From positions 143,385-207,384 of the forward strand of contig CAJUGD010000003.1 in NCBI GenBank assembly GCA_910586205.1: DNA of 64,000 nucleotides, given 5' to 3'. Made by a program: the position numbers and the translations under genes. Position 1 is the stretch's first letter, and the number at the start of each line of letters is the position of its first letter. Shown here one piece after another: positions 58,190 through 64,000 of the stretch. The stretch comes from an uncultured Lachnospiraceae bacterium (GTDB taxonomy: Bacteria > Bacillota > Clostridia > Lachnospirales > Lachnospiraceae). The notes beneath the pieces were generated by a model. The model was not told the origin of the DNA and made no database searches. It saw only the letters and a program-made list of their open reading frames with translations.

Positions 58190-58560
58190 CAGACCATGTG
58201 TGAAAGGTTAAATTGTTTCAGGAAAACTCAGGCTGCATGGTTGTTTGTCAGTTTCTAACGGACGATAACCAGAAAATAATAAAAATGTATATGCGGCAAA
58301 GTTTTTGTACAAAACCATGAAGGGAAGTTGTGAGCCTTGAGACTGCATTTCTCTGATAGGGGTCATACTGACTGTGGCACTGCCATAGTATTATGGAATT
58401 CTGGTCATTGACCTTTTGGCTGGAAATGGCGAAGCCTACCCATTTTTAAACTGATTAGGAACAGTTTCTTAATGCGAAAGAGAATATAGATACATTTTTC
58501 AGTTCAGAAGCAGGGTTTTTGTGTCTTTTACCAATTGTTTTGTATGATAGGAGAGAGATT
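58190..58560 (+). other. Leader region of loaP/polysaccharide operon
   Basis: About 370 bases without a credible gene. Several short dyads occur (for example GGTC-ATT-GACC near 58404), but no consensus promoter, terminator or known riboswitch was recognised. LoaP proteins act on an RNA hairpin in the leader of their own operon, so such an element could lie here. Confidence 0.45.
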
Positions 58561-59184
58561 ATGTTGTGGTATGTACTGCAGACAAGGACAGGGGAGGAGG
58601 AGAAGCTGGCAGGGATGATACGGGCGTTGGTTCCGGGAAATCTATATGGAGAATGTTTTGTGATGTACCAGGAACAGCTTTGGAGAAGGCAGCAGCAGAA
58701 CTTTGTTCATGTTAAACGAGTGTTTCCCGGGTATGTATTTATCACTTCCAAAGAGCCAGAGGCTTTATTTTTTTGCCTAAAAAAAGTTCCGGCTATGGCG
58801 AAACTGATGGCAGACGGAGACTGTTGTTTTCTTTCTGTAGAGAAGGAGGAGGCAGCATTTTTAAAAAAAATCATGAATCCAGACCATGTGATTGTTCTTT
58901 CTTATTTGCTGACAGATGGAAAGGGAAATATCCGCAAGGTGTCAGGGCCATTAAAAAACTGTGTACAGCAAATTGTGCGGTGCCGGTACGGGAAACGTCA
59001 TGTCTTGGTGCGGCTGAACCTTCTTGGAGAGGAAAAGACGATATTGTTGGGCATTATTCTGAAAGAGGATGTTTGTGAGGAACTACGATATGGAAAGGTA
59101 GAAGCAGGGATCCAGGTGCCGGAACAATATCAAGTGAAAGGAAAAAAGGTTGCAGAGAATGAGACAAAAAAGGAACAGGGGTAA
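58561..59184 (+). CDS. loaP: LoaP-like NusG-family antiterminator (first copy)
   Basis: A 207-residue NusG paralog. The NGN domain begins LWYVLQTRTGEEEKLAGMIR, with ECFVMYQEQLWRRQQQNFVH and the NGN signature VFPGYVFI. The C-terminal KOW region reads VSGPLKNCVQQIVRCRYGKR then VLVRLNLLGEEKTILLGIIL. Specialised NusG proteins of this type (LoaP) sit at the head of long exopolysaccharide or antibiotic operons and stop premature termination. TAGGAGAGAGATT supports the ATG at 58561; an upstream start adds 14 unsupported residues. It should bind RNA polymerase at this operon's leader. Confidence 0.88.
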   Translation: MLWYVLQTRTGEEEKLAGMIRALVPGNLYGECFVMYQEQLWRRQQQNFVHVKRVFPGYVFITSKEPEALFFCLKKVPAMAKLMADGDCCFLSVEKEEAAFLKKIMNPDHVIVLSYLLTDGKGNIRKVSGPLKNCVQQIVRCRYGKRHVLVRLNLLGEEKTILLGIILKEDVCEELRYGKVEAGIQVPEQYQVKGKKVAENETKKEQG

Positions 59185-59190
59185 TTATTC

Positions 59191-59793
59191 ATGTCATGGT
59201 ATTTTTTAAACACCTGGGCAGGAAAGGAAGAAGCTTTAGTAAAGGAAATTCACAGAATAATCCCGCCATATTGGTATAAAGACTGTTTTGTGATGTATCA
59301 GGAACGGATCTGGAGGAGACAGCAAAGGAGTATTGTTCATAGGGAGCAGCTATTTCCTGGATATGTGTTTCTTACCTGTGAGGACAATGGACGGGAAAGC
59401 CCGCTTTATTGTTATCTGGATAAAAGTCTGGATGTGGTAAAAGGGATGGCAGACAATGGTTTTACGGTTTTTCCAATGAGGAAGGAAGACGGTGATTTTT
59501 TGGAAAAATTGTCAGGTGAGGATCATGTGATAAGGCTATCCTATGTGAGAAAGAATGAAGACGGGAAGGTAAATCCGGTGTCAGGTCCCTTGACAAAATG
59601 TGCAGGGCAGATCGAGAGGTATCAGTTTAAAAAGCGATATGCTATGGTGCGCTGCCGATTATGGGGAAAGGATCAGGCCATGGTGTTAGGAATTATGTTA
59701 AGGGAAGACAGAGAACAAAGGCTTTTCAATCAGGGATCAGCTCATTTTAAGGAGTTATTTTTTAATGAAAAAGGGTATGGATCAAAACTATGA
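59191..59793 (+). CDS. loaP: LoaP-like NusG-family antiterminator (second copy)
   Basis: A 200-residue paralog of the upstream gene, six bases after its stop. It shares WYFLNTWAGKEEALVKEIHR, CFVMYQERIWRRQQRSIVHR, LFPGYVFLTC, VNPVSGPLTKCAGQIERYQF and AMVRCRLWGKDQAMVLGIML. The two copies are clearly related but divergent, so the duplication is not recent. The end overlaps the sugar transferase gene by 29 bases. Two NusG-type factors could form a heteromer, recognise different leaders, or one could antagonise the other; none of this is visible in sequence. Confidence 0.86.
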   Translation: MSWYFLNTWAGKEEALVKEIHRIIPPYWYKDCFVMYQERIWRRQQRSIVHREQLFPGYVFLTCEDNGRESPLYCYLDKSLDVVKGMADNGFTVFPMRKEDGDFLEKLSGEDHVIRLSYVRKNEDGKVNPVSGPLTKCAGQIERYQFKKRYAMVRCRLWGKDQAMVLGIMLREDREQRLFNQGSAHFKELFFNEKGYGSKL

Positions 59794-61195
59794 ACAATAT
59801 AAACGGATGGTCAAATTTATATTCAGTATGATTGTGCTTTCTCTGGAGATGTCCGCATTCTGGTATGTATGGATCCATTTTTACAATCAGAAGATGGAGA
59901 TACCCTATAATCGAAGCGGTCATTGGCTTATGGTGGCAGTGTACGGGATATTTCTTGTATTGTTTAATATTCTTTACGGTGGCTGGAAGGTAGGGTATCT
60001 GAGAACCGGAAACATGATTTATTCCCAGCTCCTGGCTGCTTTTTGTGCAAATGCCATGGCGTATCTTCAGATTACACTGCTGACCAAATCCTTTCAAAAT
60101 TTAGTGCCCCTGTTAGTCATGACAGGTGAAGAATTTCTGGTAATCAGTATCTGGAGTTTTCTTTTTAACAGGCTGTATCGCCAGATTTACCCACCACGAA
60201 ATGTACTTCTGATCTATGGGGAGCATCCGGTAGCTGGCTTAATGGGTAAGATTCATAGCAGAAATGACCGTTTTGTAATCGGAGAGACTGTCCATATTTC
60301 GAAAGGGATTTCTGTAATCAAAGAAAAGATTCATGGATATGAAGGAGTGGTGATCTGTGATATTCCATCCCATATAAGGAATGTGATTTTAAAGTATTGC
60401 TACGAGAAGAAGATTCGGACGTATACAACTCCAAAAATATCGGATGTGATTATAAGAAGCTCAGAAAGCCTACATTTATTTGATACACCGCTTCTTCTGT
60501 CCAGAAATAATGGGCTGTCTATTGACCAGCGGGTGATAAAACGTGGAATGGATTTAGCATTGTCTCTGACAGCGCTTATGTTCTTATGTCCGATTTTTAT
60601 AGTGACAGCCATTGCTATTCGCCTGTATGACGGGGGCCCTGTTTTTTATGTGCAAGAGCGGTGTACAAAGGACGGGAGAGTTTTTCGGATCTATAAGTTT
60701 CGCAGTATGATTGTGGATGCGGAAAAGGACGGGTACTCGGTTCCGGCCGCAGACCGGGATCCCAGAATTACACCAGTGGGCAGAATTATCCGTGCTACAA
60801 GAATCGATGAGCTGCCTCAAATATTAAATATTATAAAAGGGGATATGAGCATTGTGGGTCCTAGGCCGGAGCGGGTGGAGCATGTGGAACTATATACAAG
60901 GCAGATACCAGAGTTTACTTACCGTTTGAAGGTGAAAGGCGGACTGACCGGGTATGCGCAGGTGTACGGAAAGTATAATACTACGGCTTATGATAAGCTG
61001 AAACTGGATTTGATGTACATACAAAATTATTCTTTGATGCTGGATGTCCAGATTATTTTTAAGACAGTGAAGATTTTATTTATGAAGGAGAGCACAGAAG
61101 GGTTTGGGGCAGAGGATGCGGCGGCCATGGCAGGTGGGGAGGAGAAAAGCAAACCATCAGTGACAGTAAAAAGAGAGGATAGGAGTGAAAAATAA
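59765..61195 (+). CDS. Polyprenyl-phosphate sugar phosphotransferase (WbaP/WcaJ-like)
   Basis: A 476-residue enzyme that starts repeat-unit assembly by moving a sugar-1-phosphate to undecaprenyl phosphate. Four N-terminal hydrophobic segments (to about residue 130) precede a nucleotide-binding-like middle region (NVLLIYGEHPVAGLMGKIHS) and a C-terminal catalytic domain with a membrane re-entrant helix (KRGMDLALSLTALMFLCPIF), GGPVFYVQERCTKDGRVF, IYKFRSM, RIIRATRIDELPQILNIIKG and MSIVGPRPERVEH. AAGGAGTTATTTTTTA precedes the ATG. It defines the start of a Wzy-type polymer pathway, matching the polymerase gene at 63334. Confidence 0.92.
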   Translation: MKKGMDQNYEQYKRMVKFIFSMIVLSLEMSAFWYVWIHFYNQKMEIPYNRSGHWLMVAVYGIFLVLFNILYGGWKVGYLRTGNMIYSQLLAAFCANAMAYLQITLLTKSFQNLVPLLVMTGEEFLVISIWSFLFNRLYRQIYPPRNVLLIYGEHPVAGLMGKIHSRNDRFVIGETVHISKGISVIKEKIHGYEGVVICDIPSHIRNVILKYCYEKKIRTYTTPKISDVIIRSSESLHLFDTPLLLSRNNGLSIDQRVIKRGMDLALSLTALMFLCPIFIVTAIAIRLYDGGPVFYVQERCTKDGRVFRIYKFRSMIVDAEKDGYSVPAADRDPRITPVGRIIRATRIDELPQILNIIKGDMSIVGPRPERVEHVELYTRQIPEFTYRLKVKGGLTGYAQVYGKYNTTAYDKLKLDLMYIQNYSLMLDVQIIFKTVKILFMKESTEGFGAEDAAAMAGGEEKSKPSVTVKREDRSEK

Positions 61196-61299
61196 TTTAC
61201 TGGTTTAGAAATAACTGCTCAGATTCAAACAGTGGAATGACACAACTTTTTTCATAACTTGTTTGTACTTTGAGCAAAGCGAAAGGAATGGTAAGAAAC

Positions 61300-62067
61300 A
61301 TGTCTGATTTTATTAACAAAAATCCAAAGGTATCAATTCTTGTTCCCCAATATAATACAAAAAAAGTGCTGTTAGAAACCATAGAATCTGTCCTTTCTCA
61401 AACTTATAGAAATTGGGAGATGATTATTGTTGACGATTGCTCTACAGACGGATCTTATGAATATGCAATGACACTTTCAGAAAAAGATCAGAGGATTAAA
61501 GTTTTTCAACTGGACTGCAATTCCGGGCCAGGAGCAGCAAGAAAATATGCATTCGAAAAAGCAACAGGGGAGATTATTGCTTTTCTTGACAGTGATGATT
61601 TGTGGATGCCAGTTAAGCTTGAGCGGCAGATAAAGTTTATGTATGATTGCCATTATGAATTTACCTGCACTGATTATGAACAGATCAATGAACAGAGCAA
61701 ACGTATCGGAAGGACGATATACTGTAAAGAGCAGGCAGATTATAAGACAGTGCTCAGAACCTGTCCTGTAGGTTCATCTACTGTGATGATTACGTCAGAT
61801 TTGTTGAGAAAAGTTGAGATGCCAACTATCAGGAAAAATAACGATTATTCTTTATGGCTCAGAATATTAAAAATATATCCTTATGTATACGGAATACAGG
61901 AGACTTTAATGCTGTACAGAAAATGGCCTCAGTCTATTTCCTATAATAAATTCAAGAAAGTAAAGTATTCATGGAAAGTATTTCGGGAATACGAAGGGTT
62001 TTCTGTAATAACTTCCTTGTTTTTGATTCTGGAATGGGCTTTTATAAAAATAATGAAGATCAAATAA
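61300..62067 (+). CDS. Glycosyltransferase family 2
   Basis: A 255-residue GT2 beginning MSDFINKNPKVSILVPQYNT, with WEMIIVDDCSTDGSYEYA, NSGPGAARKYAFEKATGEII, FLDSDDLWMPVKLERQ and a C-terminal YRKWPQSISYNKFKKVKYSW. It resembles TuaG-like enzymes of teichuronic and capsular loci. ATG 61300 is preferred although AAAGGA is 12 bases away; ATG 61288 is an alternative. Base composition starts to become A+T-rich here. Confidence 0.87.
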   Translation: MSDFINKNPKVSILVPQYNTKKVLLETIESVLSQTYRNWEMIIVDDCSTDGSYEYAMTLSEKDQRIKVFQLDCNSGPGAARKYAFEKATGEIIAFLDSDDLWMPVKLERQIKFMYDCHYEFTCTDYEQINEQSKRIGRTIYCKEQADYKTVLRTCPVGSSTVMITSDLLRKVEMPTIRKNNDYSLWLRILKIYPYVYGIQETLMLYRKWPQSISYNKFKKVKYSWKVFREYEGFSVITSLFLILEWAFIKIMKIK

Positions 62068-62168
62068 TGAAAGTGCTTGGGGATGTCACCAATCGATAAT
62101 CGATGCCATCTTAAAAGCATTGCGGATTGCACATAGTCAGCAGGAACACGACATAATTGGGTATAATC

Positions 62169-63323
62169 ATGAAAAATATGAGCATTATTGACACTTTAGT
62201 TGTATTACAGAAAAAAATCAGATACCATAAGGATCCTTTGTTTTATTTGGATGTGAAGAAACAGATAAAATACTTAAATAGTTTTAAAGAACCATCAGAT
62301 TACATAGAGAGAGGATTTTTTCAATATAAGTGTCAATTTGAAGTTGTATTTGGAAAAGTGATGAAATCTTTGATTACATTTAGCAGCTTTTTTTTGATTT
62401 TTTACTTTATGTTAAAGAAAAATGCTGTTTTGGGAAAACAACTATATTGTGAGGCGATTTTTATTGCAGATGGAAAGCCATTTAATATTGTTCCAGCAGA
62501 AGTAAAAAATAGATTTTGTTCATTGAAGATTATAGATCATTTGCAAAAATCAGTACTTACATCAAAAGATAAAGCTTATCTTTTATCAATTATAAAAAGG
62601 TATCCTTTTTCCTGGTATTTTATACTAAAGATAGTGATAAAAATCTCAGAATATAGCGCTTTAATCAAAATGTATCATCCTAAAGCAATAATTGTTTGTA
62701 ATGAATATTCCTTTACATCTTCTATATTAACAGACTATTGCCATTTACATGGGGTTGTTCACATAAATATAATGCATGGAGATAAATTATATTATATTAG
62801 AGATGCTTTTTTTAAGTACGATGAATGTTATGTTTGGGAACAATATTATAAAGATTTGTTTATCTCACTGCGGGCTGATCCTGGACAATTTAGAATTGCA
62901 GTCCCAGATTCATTGAAATTTTCAGAGGATATTAAAGGAGCTTATCACTATGATTATAAATATTACTTAGGGAATGAAAGTTCAGATGAGTTAAAAATAA
63001 TTAAAAGAAATCTCGATATTTTAAAGGGTAAAAATTTCCATATCAGGATCAGACCACATCCTAGATATACAAATATAAAAGCAATGAAAAGTATTTTCGT
63101 TGATTATGAATTTGAAGATAATGAAATGCCTATAGAAACCTCTCTCATGGAAACGAAAAATGTGATTTCTTTATACTCAACAGTTTTAATTCAAGCGTTA
63201 TACAATAATATAAATATTATAATTGATGATCTAGTTAATCCTGATAAATTTATGAAGTTAAAAGCATTAAGATTTTATTGTTTAAATAAGCCGCATGGTT
63301 TGTTATCAAATGTTTTAAAATGA
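62169..63323 (+). CDS. Putative polysaccharide glycosyltransferase (GT-B-like)
   Basis: A 384-residue protein with no firm family. The C-terminal half has features of GT-B enzymes for capsule or CDP-glycerol/sialic-type transfer: HGVVHINIMHGDKLYYIRDA, YDECYVWEQYYKDLF, FHIRIRPHPRYTN and NVISLYSTVLIQALYNN (a donor-site-like His and Ser/Thr motif). The N-terminal 100 residues include one hydrophobic stretch (LITFSSFFLIFYFMLKKN). The DNA is strikingly A+T-rich. Between this and the upstream gene (62068-62168) there is a frame reading SIIDAILKALRIAHSQQEHD that looks coding but has no start, perhaps a remnant. Confidence 0.6.
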   Translation: MKNMSIIDTLVVLQKKIRYHKDPLFYLDVKKQIKYLNSFKEPSDYIERGFFQYKCQFEVVFGKVMKSLITFSSFFLIFYFMLKKNAVLGKQLYCEAIFIADGKPFNIVPAEVKNRFCSLKIIDHLQKSVLTSKDKAYLLSIIKRYPFSWYFILKIVIKISEYSALIKMYHPKAIIVCNEYSFTSSILTDYCHLHGVVHINIMHGDKLYYIRDAFFKYDECYVWEQYYKDLFISLRADPGQFRIAVPDSLKFSEDIKGAYHYDYKYYLGNESSDELKIIKRNLDILKGKNFHIRIRPHPRYTNIKAMKSIFVDYEFEDNEMPIETSLMETKNVISLYSTVLIQALYNNINIIIDDLVNPDKFMKLKALRFYCLNKPHGLLSNVLK

Positions 63324-63333
63324 AAGGAAGAAA

Positions 63334-64000
63334 ATGGAGATTCGATTTATTGTCTTAACGATATTGGTCTTTTGTTTTGGATTACTTCTAATCTATAAGA
63401 ATAAAATAATATCTTCATTAACACCATTTTGGATATTAACTTTTATACATTTATATGTTCCGGCTTTTTATTATTGTTTACTGAAAGGTAATAGTTATAA
63501 AAAGTTTAATGATATAGATCTATCCTTGTATATGAATATCAGTATTATATCATATAGTATATTTATCATTAGCCTTTTATTGAAGGTGCGATTCCCTATT
63601 CATAAAAAGATTATAATAAAAAGTAAAAAATCAAATCAATTAGTATTCATATATATGCTGATAATTTTATTTGGAGTTTTGGCATATACAACAAGGCATT
63701 TCTTTGAATTTCCATTAGTTAAAGCTATCTATAATAGAATAATCGTTGAAAGGCCTGATGTCAGCGGAAATATACCTCATTATTTTACGTTTTCCGTTTT
63801 TGCTTGTTGGATAGTTCCATGCTTTTATTTTTATATCCTTGAACATTATTCTATAACAAAATTAATGAATATTTTTCTATTATTGAGTTTAGGAATATTT
63901 TTTACTATTGGAGGAAATAAAAGCACTCTTGTTTATTTTTTTATATTTTTTTGGATTTTTTGTTTGAGAATGAAGGTGGATTTTAGATTGATGTTTATGG
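63334..64000 (+). CDS. Wzy-like O-antigen/capsule polymerase (partial)
   Basis: An open frame that runs off the window end. It starts at ATG 63334 after GAAAGGAAGAAA, ten bases past the previous stop. The 222 visible residues are very hydrophobic, with at least six membrane segments (IRFIVLTILVFCFGLLLIYK, SLTPFWILTFIHLYVPAFYY, LVFIYMLIILFGVLAY) and a loop with YNRIIVERPDVSGNIPHYFT, typical of repeat-unit polymerases. The position after the sugar transferase and glycosyltransferases supports Wzy. The A+T richness matches the two upstream genes. The catalytic loop region lies outside the window. Confidence 0.75.
   Translation, partial: MEIRFIVLTILVFCFGLLLIYKNKIISSLTPFWILTFIHLYVPAFYYCLLKGNSYKKFNDIDLSLYMNISIISYSIFIISLLLKVRFPIHKKIIIKSKKSNQLVFIYMLIILFGVLAYTTRHFFEFPLVKAIYNRIIVERPDVSGNIPHYFTFSVFACWIVPCFYFYILEHYSITKLMNIFLLLSLGIFFTIGGNKSTLVYFFIFFWIFCLRMKVDFRLMFM

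Noticed and set aside
58190..58560. Known riboswitch (c-di-GMP, preQ1 or similar) before loaP
   Set aside because: Several short dyads but none of the conserved cores of these classes could be found.

Overview
The window looks like chromosomal DNA of a strict anaerobe of the Firmicutes, most likely a gut Lachnospiraceae. This is inferred from gene content rather than a marker gene: a bifurcating/sensory [FeFe]-hydrogenase cluster with DRTGG and PHP proteins, DUF3798 and TRAP sugar-acid uptake systems, FCD-type GntR regulators, choline-binding-type cell-wall repeats, and LoaP/NusG paralogs heading a polysaccharide operon. Shine-Dalgarno sites are strong (AGGAGG) and many operon joints are ATGA overlaps. 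No rRNA, tRNA, CRISPR array or intact insertion sequence was seen.

Region 1 (1-5782) is the end of a minus-strand hydrogenase operon (hndB fragment, HATPase, hndA) and, divergently, a five-gene plus-strand operon: DRTGG, RsbW-like ATPase, hydrogenase-like iron-sulfur protein without the proton-relay cysteine, DRTGG and PHP. A formate/nitrite-type channel follows. Region 2 (5787-14547) is an import operon (DUF3798 lipoprotein, double ABC ATPase, two permeases, cytosolic glucuronoyl-esterase-like hydrolase) between a LacI-type and an FCD-GntR regulator. Region 3 (14566-26770) is a catabolic island for an unidentified organic or sugar acid: GntR regulator, a TRAP operon ending in an RPE-like epimerase, and opposing it a second TRAP operon followed by GlpA-like, FAD/NAD, DUF1667 and sugar-isomerase genes. 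A 19-bp operator-like palindrome, ATTCAT-N3-ATGAAT, occurs at both operons.

Region 4 (27006-35522) holds a GreA paralog and envelope genes: a cell-wall-binding repeat protein, an SDR, an amidase with an 18-bp tandem-repeat tail, thioredoxin reductase, NlpC/P60, an acyltransferase and a GIY-YIG protein. Region 5 (35586-52987) is a surface-polysaccharide locus with glf, seven glycosyltransferase domains in six proteins, two flippases, ATP-grasp and DegT enzymes, DUF2304/DUF2142 proteins, rfbC and an ABC-2 exporter permease with no ATPase beside it. An L,D-transpeptidase is embedded in it on the minus strand.

Region 6 (53072-56462) is an A+T-rich two-gene minus-strand cassette: an HEPN-like small protein overlapping a 902-residue protein that joins a KGGVGR ParA-like ATPase to a second P-loop ATPase. 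It resembles a defence island and is the best candidate here for an undescribed system. Region 7 (56585-64000) has an aldo/keto reductase with a MerR-type promoter, then an 845-bp gap containing two near-identical 35-bp palindromic repeats in inverted orientation around 228 bp. That segment carries a promoter facing the reductase, so it is a candidate invertible switch or MITE. Two tandem LoaP-like antiterminators, a polyprenyl-phosphate sugar transferase, glycosyltransferases and a Wzy-like polymerase cut by the window edge follow.
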